Of a stretch of DNA of 12,929 nt, positions 1 through 6,282 are shown one piece after another. The notes beneath the pieces were generated by a model, which was not told the origin of the DNA, made no database searches, and saw nothing but the letters and a program-made list of their open reading frames with translations. Position numbers and translations under genes: made by a program. Source of the DNA: JAAYXU01 sp050942555 (lineage in GTDB: Bacteria; Bacillota; Clostridia; Christensenellales; UMGS416). The stretch is from contig JBMNNN010000040.1 in assembly GCA_050942555.1 (NCBI GenBank), positions 1-12,929 on the forward strand, in the 5' to 3' direction. How positions within the stretch are numbered: position 1 is the stretch's first letter; each line of letters opens with the position of its first letter.

Positions 1-955
1 TGCCGGCCTTTTCCCGGCGGATATGCTGCTCGCGCGCCTGCAGCGTCAGCACATATCCCCGCCTGCCCGCGCTGTCGGTGGTCTGGCCCACGATGCGGCC
101 CGGCAGCTTTCGCATAAGCGGCGAGCGGCAGGCCATGAAGCCCAGATACGGGCCGCCGAAGCTCATGCTGCCGCTCAGGGGCTGTCCTTCCCCGACCGCG
201 ATGTCGAATCCGGCTTCCCCGGGCGTCCTGAGTATGCCCAGCGCGATCGGATTGACCGACGCAACCGCCAGCGCGCCCGCAGTATGCGCGGCGTCGGCCA
301 GTGCGTCCAGGTCCTCGATGCAGCCCAGATAGTTCGGGTTCTGCACCAGCAGGCACGCGATATCGTCGCCCGCTAAGGCCGCGCGGTCGGTGACGCCGCC
401 CGACAGCGGCACTTCCGCAAGCGCGATGCCCGCGGCGGCGCAGCCTGTCCGCAGCACCTGCCGGACATGCGGGTGTACGCCTTCCGACACGGCGGCGCGC
501 ATGCGGCCGCGGCCTGCGCACATCCGCACGGCTTCCATCGCCGCCGCGGCCCCGTCGTAGACCGACGCGTTGGCGGCGTCCATGCTCGTCAGCTCGCAAA
601 CGAGCGTCTGGTACTCGAATATCGCCTGCAGTATGCCCTGGCTTATTTCGGCCTGATAGGGCGTATAGGCGGTGACGAATTCCTCCCGGGCGGCAAGGGC
701 GCGCACGACCGCCGGTATGAAATGGCGGTATGCGCCCGCGCCCCGGAAAACCGCGTCATAGCGCGTGTTGCGCTCCGCCAGTGCGGCGACCCGATCGCGC
801 ACCTCGGCCTCGCCCAAGCCCGGGGGAAGGTTGAGAGGCCTATTGAGCCGTACGGCCCGGGGGATCGGGGTCAGCAGGTCCTCGACGCTGCCGATGCCCA
901 GCGCATCCAGCATCGCCTGCCGGTCGTCCGGGGTGCCGGGAACGTATCCGGCCAT
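1..955 (-). CDS. gcvPA: Glycine dehydrogenase (decarboxylating) subunit 1, partial (C-terminus beyond left edge)
   Basis: This is the first half of the PLP-dependent P-protein of the glycine cleavage system, which decarboxylates glycine and passes the aminomethyl group to lipoylated GcvH. The reverse-strand reading frame is open for 318 codons from ATG at 955. Family hallmarks visible in the translation are the N-terminal YVPGTPDDRQAML, GAGAYRHFIP, YTPYQAEISQG (about residues 97-107), a Y-D-G-A-A-A segment, LVQNPNYLG and SMSFGGPYLGF. The N-terminus matches the split GcvPA form found in Gram-positive bacteria and archaea; the catalytic PLP lysine lies in the other subunit, GcvPB. The start lies one base beyond the gcvH stop codon, and its ribosome binding site (AAAAGGAGT) lies inside the end of gcvH, so translation is coupled. 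The family is normally about 450 residues, so roughly the last third is missing. A gcvPB gene is expected just outside the window, but that is inference. Confidence 0.95.
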   Translation of the reverse strand, partial: MAGYVPGTPDDRQAMLDALGIGSVEDLLTPIPRAVRLNRPLNLPPGLGEAEVRDRVAALAERNTRYDAVFRGAGAYRHFIPAVVRALAAREEFVTAYTPYQAEISQGILQAIFEYQTLVCELTSMDAANASVYDGAAAAMEAVRMCAGRGRMRAAVSEGVHPHVRQVLRTGCAAAGIALAEVPLSGGVTDRAALAGDDIACLLVQNPNYLGCIEDLDALADAAHTAGALAVASVNPIALGILRTPGEAGFDIAVGEGQPLSGSMSFGGPYLGFMACRSPLMRKLPGRIVGQTTDSAGRRGYVLTLQAREQHIRREKAG

Positions 956-956
956 A

Positions 957-1334
957 TTACGACTCCTTTTCCAGCAGCGCCGCGTACTCCGCTGCTGAAA
1001 GAAGCTGCCCCGGCTCCCAGTCGGACAGCTTGACGATCCATGCCTTGTACGCGTCCTCGTTGATGAGCTCGGGGGTGTCGTTGAGCTCCTCGTTGACATT
1101 ATTGACGGTACCCGTGATCGGCGCGTACACATCGCTTACGGCTTTGACCGATTCCACCGTCGCCACCGTCTCCCCCGCTTCGATCCTCGTGCCGATCCGG
1201 GGCAGCTCCACATACACGATGTCGCCCAGGGAATGCTGCGCGTACTCGGTGATACCCACCACCGCGCGTCCGTCGTCGTCAAAGCGTACCCATTCGTGGT
1301 CCTTCGTATAGCTGAGCGTTTCGGGTATATTCAT
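957..1334 (-). CDS. gcvH: Glycine cleavage system H protein
   Basis: This is the lipoyl carrier protein that shuttles the aminomethyl intermediate between the P, T and L proteins in the cytoplasm. It has 125 residues, the usual family length. The lipoylation site is visible as ESVKAVSDVYAP, with Lys64 as the probable lipoyl-lysine. The N-terminal TKDHEWVRFD and the central GITEYAQHSLGDIVYVELP are family signatures, as is the C-terminal stretch ending near W-I-V-K-L. The start ATG at 1334 is preceded by AAAGGAGA, which overlaps the end of gcvT. The gene is 14 bases downstream of gcvT and immediately upstream of gcvPA, in one operon under the glycine riboswitch. No anomaly is seen. Confidence 0.97.
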   Translation of the reverse strand: MNIPETLSYTKDHEWVRFDDDGRAVVGITEYAQHSLGDIVYVELPRIGTRIEAGETVATVESVKAVSDVYAPITGTVNNVNEELNDTPELINEDAYKAWIVKLSDWEPGQLLSAAEYAALLEKES

Positions 1335-1348
1335 GATCCGACTCTCCT

Positions 1349-2455
1349 TTAGCTAGATGGTTCGGTGTTTCTTTTATAGAAGGGAATCCGCACGGTACGC
1401 GCATCCAGCATCCTGCCCCGCACCTCTGCCGTCACGGCGGCGCCTGGCCTGTGAAGCGGCGGCTCCACCAGCGCCAGCGCGATGGCCTGCCTCAGCGTGG
1501 GCGAATGGGTGCCCGACGTCACAACGCCGATCTCGCGCTCCCCGGAGTAGACGCGCGCGCCGTCCCGCGCGATGCCCCGGTCGGTCAGCATGATCCCGGC
1601 GCGGCGCCTGCGAAGTCCCGCGGCCTTTTGGGCCAGCAGGGCGTCACGGCCTATGAAATCCGGCTTGTCGAAGCGGACGAAGTGGGCGAGCCCCGCCATA
1701 AGCGGCGTGATATCGGGTCCCAGTTCGTGGCCGTAGAGCGGCATCGCGGCCTCCAGCCGCAGCGTGTCCCGCGCCCCCAGCCCGCAGGGGCGGATCCCCT
1801 CGCCCGCTCCGGCGGCAATGAGCGCGTCCCACAGCTCCGCGCCCCGCTTGGCCGGGCAGTACAGCTCGAACCCGTCCTCGCCCGTGTAGCCGGTGCGCGA
1901 TACGAGGCAGCGTATACCGGCGACCGGCACGTCCTCGCGGAACGTAAAGCCCCGCTCGGGCAGCCGCTCCGTGCCGGTCAGCCGCGTCAGCACCGCCGCG
2001 GAGCGCGGGCCCTGCAGCGCCAGCTGCGCCACACCGTCGGATATGTCCGACAGCGACGCGCCCATCGGGTTATGTTCGCGCATGAACGCGTAGTCCTTGT
2101 CCCGGTTCGCGGCGTTGACGACCAGCAGATACCGCTCTGGCCCCTGCCGGTATATAAGCAGGTCGTCCACGACTCCCCCGCTCTCATCGCACATCGGGCT
2201 GTAGCGCACCTGCCCGTCCTGCATACCGTCCAGCGTATTGGTTACGAGATGCTCGATGAACTCGGCTGCGCGCGGGCCGTCGACGAGGATCTCGCCCATG
2301 TGGCTGACGTCAAAAAGCCCCGCCGACGTGCGTACCGCTGCGTGCTCGGCCAGCACGCTCTCGTACTGAACGGGCAGCAGGTATCCGGCGAACGCAACGA
2401 TCCGGCCTCCGGCCGCGACATGCCGCTCGTAAAGCGGGGTTTTTCTTGCTTCCAT
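1349..2455 (-). CDS. gcvT: Aminomethyltransferase (glycine cleavage T protein)
   Basis: GcvT transfers the methylene group from aminomethyl-lipoyl GcvH to tetrahydrofolate, releasing ammonia. It has 368 residues, typical for the family. The N-terminus reads KTPLYERHVAAGGRIVAFAGYLLPVQY, followed by GLFDVSHMGEI (about residues 46-56), the conserved acidic pair GGVVDDL (Asp97/Asp98, one corresponding to the catalytic aspartate), VVNAANRDKD, SRTGYTGEDGFELY, and the C-terminal CGLGARDTLRLEAAMPLYGHEL. The start is ATG 2455. Upstream purines (GGGGGGAAA) can act as ribosome binding site and lie just downstream of the riboswitch terminator, so they are exposed only in read-through transcripts. It is the first gene of gcvT-gcvH-gcvPA. 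High GC gives a long opposite-strand open frame here, which is a shadow. Confidence 0.97.
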   Translation of the reverse strand: MEARKTPLYERHVAAGGRIVAFAGYLLPVQYESVLAEHAAVRTSAGLFDVSHMGEILVDGPRAAEFIEHLVTNTLDGMQDGQVRYSPMCDESGGVVDDLLIYRQGPERYLLVVNAANRDKDYAFMREHNPMGASLSDISDGVAQLALQGPRSAAVLTRLTGTERLPERGFTFREDVPVAGIRCLVSRTGYTGEDGFELYCPAKRGAELWDALIAAGAGEGIRPCGLGARDTLRLEAAMPLYGHELGPDITPLMAGLAHFVRFDKPDFIGRDALLAQKAAGLRRRRAGIMLTDRGIARDGARVYSGEREIGVVTSGTHSPTLRQAIALALVEPPLHRPGAAVTAEVRGRMLDARTVRIPFYKRNTEPSS

Positions 2456-2474
2456 CCGTTTCCCCCCATTCTAT

Positions 2475-2502
2475 AAAAAGAGGCGCCGATTTCGACGCCT
2501 CT
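2475..2502 (-). terminator. Intrinsic terminator of the glycine riboswitch expression platform
   Basis: On the minus strand a 10-bp stem (AGAGGCGTCG pairing with CGGCGCCTCT, one G-U pair) encloses an AAAT loop and runs directly into a five-T tract, about 20 bases before the gcvT start codon. The 5' arm of the stem begins inside the conserved GACAGAGG end of the second glycine aptamer. Aptamer closing and terminator formation should therefore compete, which is the expected ON-switch design: glycine binding favours read-through. Confidence 0.9.
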
Positions 2503-2680
2503 GTCGCAAACCAGAGAGATTCTCCGCCTAGCGCGGATTGCCCCGTTGGTGTCGGAATCACGGCTTTCGCACGCTTCCCGCCGACTTTCCAGAGTTCCGT
2601 CGGAACACGGTCCTTTTGCCTGAGAGATTACTGCGCGATTGCTCCTTCGGCGCCGCCCGCAGGCGGTCTCTCCCATGTTC
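2498..2680 (-). promoter_or_regulatory. Tandem glycine riboswitch (two aptamers)
   Basis: The leader of gcvT carries the conserved cores of the glycine riboswitch twice. Aptamer 1 (about 2676-2588) has GGGAGAGACC, CCGAAGGAGCAA (2650-2639), AATCTCTCAGGCAAAAGGACCG and GGAACTCTGGAAAG. Aptamer 2 (about 2590-2498) is more diverged: it shows ACCAACGGGGCAA (2550-2538), AATCTCTCTGG and GACAGAGG. The two are joined by a very short linker, as in known cooperative glycine riboswitches. Position (5' leader of glycine cleavage genes) and the following terminator both fit. Known members turn on gcv expression when glycine is abundant. Exact helix borders were judged by eye. Confidence 0.93.
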
Positions 2681-2698
2681 TTCATCCGGCTCAATGCC

Positions 2699-2727
2699 AT
2701 TATATACCCGGCGGTACGGGGTGTCAA
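2699..2727 (-). promoter_or_regulatory. Consensus SigA promoter of the gcv operon
   Basis: On the minus strand TTGACA (2727-2722) and TATAAT (2704-2699) are separated by exactly 17 bases, a perfect match to the housekeeping consensus. Transcription should start near 2692, about a dozen bases before aptamer 1 of the riboswitch and roughly 235 bases before gcvT. A strong constitutive promoter followed by an attenuating riboswitch makes sense for regulation at the termination step. Confidence 0.9.
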
Positions 2728-2775
2728 TCGCATTTCCGCCGCTCCGCAATGCCGGGCAGCAGGCGGCGCGCCGCC

Positions 2776-3222
2776 TCAGGCTCCCCTCCCGCGCTGTCCG
2801 TCCGCGGGCAGCGAGAGGATCCTGTCCTGCTGCGCGGCGGCCCTGGCAAATTCCGCCGCCAGGAGATCCATGTTGCGGGCTGCCGTCCTGAGCGCCTCCC
2901 GCCGCGCGGCGATGCGCTCCTCGATCGCTTCAAGATCCTTCTGCGCCCGCTCCCGCTCCTCCCTGATGCGCTCGCGGGCCTGCTCCAGCATGCGCCTTGA
3001 CTGGGCTTTGGCCTCCATGAGCGCCCCCGCTATGTCGGCCTGCTGCCGCTCGATGTCGCCAAGCCGCTCCCTGAGCGCGAGATTCTCATCGCGCAGCGCC
3101 AGCAGCCTTTCCTGCTTTTCCATAAGGAGCGCTTCGTTGCGGGCTTTCTGCGCGCGCAGGCAGGCGCGGACCTGAGAGGCGGAGTATCCCAGCAGCCTTC
3201 TGGCGAACCGCGTTTCGTCCAT
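2776..3222 (-). CDS. DivIVA-like coiled-coil protein of unknown function
   Basis: A 148-residue, highly charged protein. After a short N-terminal segment containing LLGYSASQVRACL (about residues 10-22), which resembles the N-terminal motif of DivIVA/GpsB-type proteins (an F/L-G-Y followed by Q-V), almost the whole chain from about residue 23 to 130 is Glu/Arg/Ala/Leu-rich and has the look of one long coiled coil. There is no signal peptide, membrane segment or cysteine cluster. ATG 3222 is preceded by GAGGAT. It starts 30 bases after the patatin-like gene on the same strand and is probably cotranscribed with it. DivIVA-family proteins act as cytoplasmic scaffolds at curved or dividing membranes, so a cell-division or envelope role is possible, but the assignment rests on one short motif and overall shape. 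A generic coiled-coil protein is the alternative. Confidence 0.75.
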   Translation of the reverse strand: MDETRFARRLLGYSASQVRACLRAQKARNEALLMEKQERLLALRDENLALRERLGDIERQQADIAGALMEAKAQSRRMLEQARERIREERERAQKDLEAIEERIAARREALRTAARNMDLLAAEFARAAAQQDRILSLPADGQRGRGA

Positions 3223-3252
3223 GTTCGATCCTCGTTTCGGTTGGTGTGCATA

Positions 3253-4143
3253 TTATACGGAGTAATATGGACGAATTCTCGTGTTTGGCGGCGCTGCGGC
3301 GTGTCGAACCATCGCTTTTTTCACCGAATCAAGCGCCTTGAGCGCGGCCTCATATCCCCGGCTGATGCACAGCGGTATTTCACCAAATTCAAATGTGCCG
3401 ATTCCTGTCATGTCCGGGGTGATGACCACGCGGGCGCAAATCGTCCGTAAATCGGTCAGGCGGCGGGATATGACGCTGAGCGTCTGCTGGCCAACCTCAA
3501 GGAGTCCGCTTGCGGGTCTGGTACGGACCGCGCGGGACAGATCGACGGCCACCACGATGTCCGCGCCCATGCACAGGAGCACGTTGACCGGTATGTTTTC
3601 GAGCGCTCCGCCGTCCACGAGGCGCATTCCCGCGGCCTGACGCACAGAGAACACCACCGGAATTGCGGCGCTGGCCGCAACCGCGTCGGCGATGCGCCCC
3701 TCGGACAGGCAGCGTATCCCCGGCGTTTCCCGCAGCCCTTTGCTGTCGGATACGAAGAGGACGAGATCCCCGCCGTCAAGATCGGTCGCGCTGATGGCCA
3801 GCGGCAAGTGGGCCTGCGTGAGCAGCCTGCCGCCGGTCGCCGCAAGAAGCGCCCGGTGGAGCCTGTCTCCTTTTATAAGCCCGGTCAGGGGCTCGCCCCG
3901 ATGCAGGCAGGCGCGCAGCAGCCCCCGCAGATCGTAGTCAAGGAGACGCTTATTCAGCCCCAGCGCGAACTGCTCCATGTCATCGGGATCCATCCCCGCG
4001 GCGTACAGCCCCGCCGCGATCGCGCCGGCGCTTGCGCCCGACACAAGATCCACCGGGATGCCGTGCTCTATAAAGCAGCGCAGCACGCCGATGTGGGCCG
4101 CCCCCTTGACGCCCCCTCCCGACAGGGCCAGTCCGACTTTCAT
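3253..4143 (-). CDS. Patatin-like phospholipase family protein (RssA/YlbK type)
   Basis: A putative serine lipid acyl hydrolase of 296 residues. The oxyanion-hole motif GGGVKG is at residues 9-14, the nucleophile elbow GASAG at 36-40 (Ser38), and the catalytic-dyad motif DGG at 177-179 (Asp177), so all patatin catalytic elements are present. No signal peptide or obvious membrane segment is seen, consistent with a cytoplasmic or membrane-peripheral enzyme of the bacterial RssA/YlbK/NTE-like group. The reading frame is open 28 codons further upstream (to 4227), but the ATG at 4143 begins the conserved MKVGLALSGGG sequence and is preceded by AAGGGGAG, so this start was chosen. The neighbouring DivIVA-like gene follows in the same direction. 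The substrate is unknown. Confidence 0.93.
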   Translation of the reverse strand: MKVGLALSGGGVKGAAHIGVLRCFIEHGIPVDLVSGASAGAIAAGLYAAGMDPDDMEQFALGLNKRLLDYDLRGLLRACLHRGEPLTGLIKGDRLHRALLAATGGRLLTQAHLPLAISATDLDGGDLVLFVSDSKGLRETPGIRCLSEGRIADAVAASAAIPVVFSVRQAAGMRLVDGGALENIPVNVLLCMGADIVVAVDLSRAVRTRPASGLLEVGQQTLSVISRRLTDLRTICARVVITPDMTGIGTFEFGEIPLCISRGYEAALKALDSVKKAMVRHAAAPPNTRIRPYYSV

Positions 4144-4231
4144 GGGCTCCCCTTCCCCGTACGCTTTTCTCTGCATACTATGCGGCGGGAGGAGCGGAGG
4201 TTTAGCAAAGCAGCAGTTCGCCCGCACTTCC

Positions 4232-4260
4232 TTGACATGGTAATTTCGCTATCCTATAAT
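4232..4260 (+). promoter_or_regulatory. Consensus SigA promoter of the aldo/keto reductase gene
   Basis: TTGACA (4232-4237) and TATAAT (4255-4260) are separated by 17 bases, a perfect housekeeping promoter. Transcription should start near 4267. The predicted start makes the in-frame ATG at 4266 unusable and supports translation from 4308. The promoter sits in the divergent gap between the patatin-like gene and this operon. No clear operator palindrome was seen around it. Confidence 0.9.
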
Positions 4261-4307
4261 AAAACATGCCTTTTCTGTCTCATTCACACGCAAAGGAGGT
4301 CCCCCCG

Positions 4308-5321
4308 ATGCAATACAGACCCCTGGGCAATTCGGGCATATCGGTCAGCCCGCTGACGGTTGGATGCTGGAGTTTCGGAGGTGACGAGCGGAGCTATTGG
4401 GGCGGCCAGAGCCAGCACGAGGTGGATCGGCTGGTGCGCGAAGCGCTGGATCTGGGCGTCAACCTGTTCGATACCGCATTTGGGTACAACGAGGGCGCGA
4501 GCGAAATATCGCTGGGCAGGGCGCTCGCCGGGCATAGGGAGCGCGCGATGATATGCAACAAGATACCCATCGTGCCCCGCGAGAAGATCCCCGCCTATGA
4601 GGACAAGATCGCGGGCAGCTTGAAGCGCCTCGGGACGGACTATATCGACATACTGATGATCCACTGGCCCACGCGGGACGAGCGGCTGCTCCGCGAGAAC
4701 TTCGAGGCGATATTGTGCGTGCAGCAGCGCGGGCTCGTCCGCCATATCGGCGTGAGCAATTTCGGCGTGCGCACCCTTCAGATCGCGCGGGAAATGGGCG
4801 TTCGGCCCGTGGCCGACGAGCTCGCCTATAATCTCATCTCCCGCGGCATCGAAAAAGAGATACTGCCCCGCTGCATCGAAGAGGGAATCGGTGTTGTCGC
4901 CTATATGCCCATCATGCAGGGCATACTGACCGGCAAGTTCGAGTCGCTCGACGCGATCCCGCCGGCGCGCAGGCGCACGATCCACTTCGACAGCCGGAAC
5001 AATCCTGCCGCGCGGCACGGCGGCCCGGGTGTGGAAGCCGAGCTTGCGGAGTTCCTTACAAGGCTCTCGGAGCTGGCGCGCCAGAGCGGCATGACGCCCG
5101 GCGACCTGTCGATCGCCTGGGTTTCATCCAAGCCCGGCATATCCAGCGTCATCGCCGGATGCCGCAGCGTCGACCAGCTTCACCAGAACGCGCGGGCGGC
5201 CGAGACGGCGCTTCCTGCGGATTTGGTAACGCTTCTCGACGAGGCCAGCGCGAAAATTCTGGAGCTGCTGGGGCGCAACGCGGATCTCTGGGAGAGCCCG
5301 GCAAAATCCAGGGTCTGGTGA
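4308..5321 (+). CDS. Aldo/keto reductase
   Basis: An NAD(P)H-dependent oxidoreductase of 337 residues with a TIM-barrel fold. The catalytic tetrad is visible: Asp55 and Tyr60 in LFDTAFGYNEGASE, Lys85 in MICNKIP and His119 in ILMIHWP. Further family signatures are HIGVSNFG (about 146-153) and the C-terminal SSVIAGCRSVDQL of the cofactor site. No C-terminal iron-sulfur cysteines are present. ATG 4308 follows an ideal AAAGGAGGT; an in-frame ATG at 4266 lies at the transcription start and has no ribosome binding site. The gene is 49 bases upstream of a TIM-barrel sugar isomerase-like gene on the same strand, suggesting a shared pathway in sugar or cyclitol metabolism. The exact substrate cannot be inferred. 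Confidence 0.93.
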   Translation: MQYRPLGNSGISVSPLTVGCWSFGGDERSYWGGQSQHEVDRLVREALDLGVNLFDTAFGYNEGASEISLGRALAGHRERAMICNKIPIVPREKIPAYEDKIAGSLKRLGTDYIDILMIHWPTRDERLLRENFEAILCVQQRGLVRHIGVSNFGVRTLQIAREMGVRPVADELAYNLISRGIEKEILPRCIEEGIGVVAYMPIMQGILTGKFESLDAIPPARRRTIHFDSRNNPAARHGGPGVEAELAEFLTRLSELARQSGMTPGDLSIAWVSSKPGISSVIAGCRSVDQLHQNARAAETALPADLVTLLDEASAKILELLGRNADLWESPAKSRVW

Positions 5322-5370
5322 CCGTCCCCGCCGTCGATCCTGCAACTGATGCTGAAGGAGGCCTGTACCG

Positions 5371-6168
5371 ATGTCGTATACGCTGTCGCTGTTTACCAAG
5401 CCGTGGAAGGAACAAACGCCCGACCAGCTGGGCGAGCTGGCTGCGGGGCTGGGATTCGACGCGATCGAGTTCCCGCTGCGCCCCGGCTACCAGGTGGATC
5501 CCGAAAATGCGCTAAAAGGCCTTCCCGCGCTCTCCCGGACGCTGGAGCGGTACGGCGTGCGGATCGCCAGCGTCGCCAGCAGCACCCAGGAGCACATATT
5601 CGCCGCCTGCCAGGAAGCGGGCGTGCCGGTGATCCGCATCATGCTGCTCGATTACGGGGACTGTGCCGGATACATGCAGGCCGAGTCGGCCTGGGTCCGT
5701 ATGCTTGACGGGCTGTGCCCGCTGTGCGAGAAATACGGCGTACGGATAGCCGTGCAGCAGCACCAGGGGCAGGGCGTGTTCTCCAGCATGGATCTGCGGC
5801 ATCTGCTGGAGCGCACCGACGCGCGCTATATCGGCGGGATCTGGGACGCGGCCCACTCGGCGCTCGCGGGGGAAACGCCCGAGAAGGCGCTCGACATACT
5901 GTGGGACTACCTCGCCATGGTCAACTTTAAAAACGCGTTTTACCGCCGCACAAACGGGCCGGAGGCCAAAAAGGCCCGGTTCGGCATGCATTTCACGACA
6001 GCCGCGCACGGCGCAGCCGACTGGGAGCGCGCGGTGCGGTATCTCAAATCCCGCCGCTACGAGGGCGTCGTGTGCATGCCTGCCGAATATACCGACACGG
6101 AGAACGTCGACCGGTATATCGCCCGCGATGTGCGCACCCTGAAAGCGCTTCTTGAAGACCCCGAATGA
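5371..6168 (+). CDS. Sugar phosphate isomerase/epimerase family protein (xylose isomerase-like TIM barrel)
   Basis: A 265-residue protein resembling the AP-endonuclease-2/xylose-isomerase-like TIM-barrel family that includes IolE, IolI and many sugar isomerases and epimerases. Visible features are the opening strand SLFTKPW, the strand-helix unit LAAGLGFDAIEFPL (about 23-36), GIWDAAHSALAGETPEKAL (Asp159 and His162) and a final MPAEYTD with Glu239. The usual metal-binding Glu of the central strand (commonly E-N/x-H) appears to be replaced by Gln in IAVQQHQGQG (Gln129/130, His131), and the usual H-x-K-D strand reads VNFKN. The metal site is therefore non-standard, though a cation could still bind. 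ATG 5371 follows AAGGAGG at good spacing. It is probably cotranscribed with the aldo/keto reductase. Whether it isomerises, epimerises or dehydrates is unknown. Confidence 0.85.
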   Translation: MSYTLSLFTKPWKEQTPDQLGELAAGLGFDAIEFPLRPGYQVDPENALKGLPALSRTLERYGVRIASVASSTQEHIFAACQEAGVPVIRIMLLDYGDCAGYMQAESAWVRMLDGLCPLCEKYGVRIAVQQHQGQGVFSSMDLRHLLERTDARYIGGIWDAAHSALAGETPEKALDILWDYLAMVNFKNAFYRRTNGPEAKKARFGMHFTTAAHGAADWERAVRYLKSRRYEGVVCMPAEYTDTENVDRYIARDVRTLKALLEDPE

Positions 6169-6217
6169 GTCCGAACGAGAAAAAGCCGGAATCTGTTCAT
6201 ATAATCGCGAATTCCGC

Positions 6218-6247
6218 TTGATTTCGTTCGTCTCGATGCAGTACAAT
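6218..6247 (+). promoter_or_regulatory. Probable SigA promoter of the Gfo/Idh/MocA gene
   Basis: TTGATT (6218-6223) and TACAAT (6242-6247) are separated by 18 bases, giving good matches to both hexamers about 35 bases before the start codon. Read-through from the upstream pair is also possible, because no terminator is visible between 6169 and 6282. Confidence 0.55.
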
Positions 6248-6282
6248 AAACCCAGAATACACCAACGACAGGAGGTATCGTC

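Noticed and set aside
467..1033. 188-codon plus-strand frame opposite gcvPA and gcvH
   Set aside because: The sense strand encodes an unmistakable P-protein and H-protein here; the frame is an antisense shadow.
1451..2476. 341-codon open frame on the plus strand opposite gcvT
   Set aside because: It lies antisense to a clear gcvT, is rich in Arg, Ala and Pro, and has no family motif. Long antisense frames are expected in GC-rich DNA.
2761..2776. GC-rich palindrome as an intrinsic terminator of the DivIVA-like gene
   Set aside because: No T tract follows on either strand, so it does not qualify as a rho-independent terminator.
3252..3257. Minus-strand TATAAT overlapping the patatin-like stop codon as a promoter for the DivIVA-like gene
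   Set aside because: No acceptable -35 hexamer lies 16-18 bases upstream (GAGAAT or AGAATT). Cotranscription with the patatin-like gene is simpler.
4144..4227. Upstream start giving a 324-residue patatin-like protein
   Set aside because: The extra 28 residues are not conserved in character, and the ATG at 4143 has a ribosome binding site and begins the family's typical N-terminus.
4266..4307. ATG 4266 as start of the aldo/keto reductase
   Set aside because: It coincides with the predicted transcription start and has no ribosome binding site, whereas AAAGGAGGT precedes ATG 4308.
6200..6205. TATAAT upstream of the Gfo/Idh/MocA gene as the main promoter
   Set aside because: The -35 position reads GAGAAA, a poor match. 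The TTGATT/TACAAT pair downstream is better.
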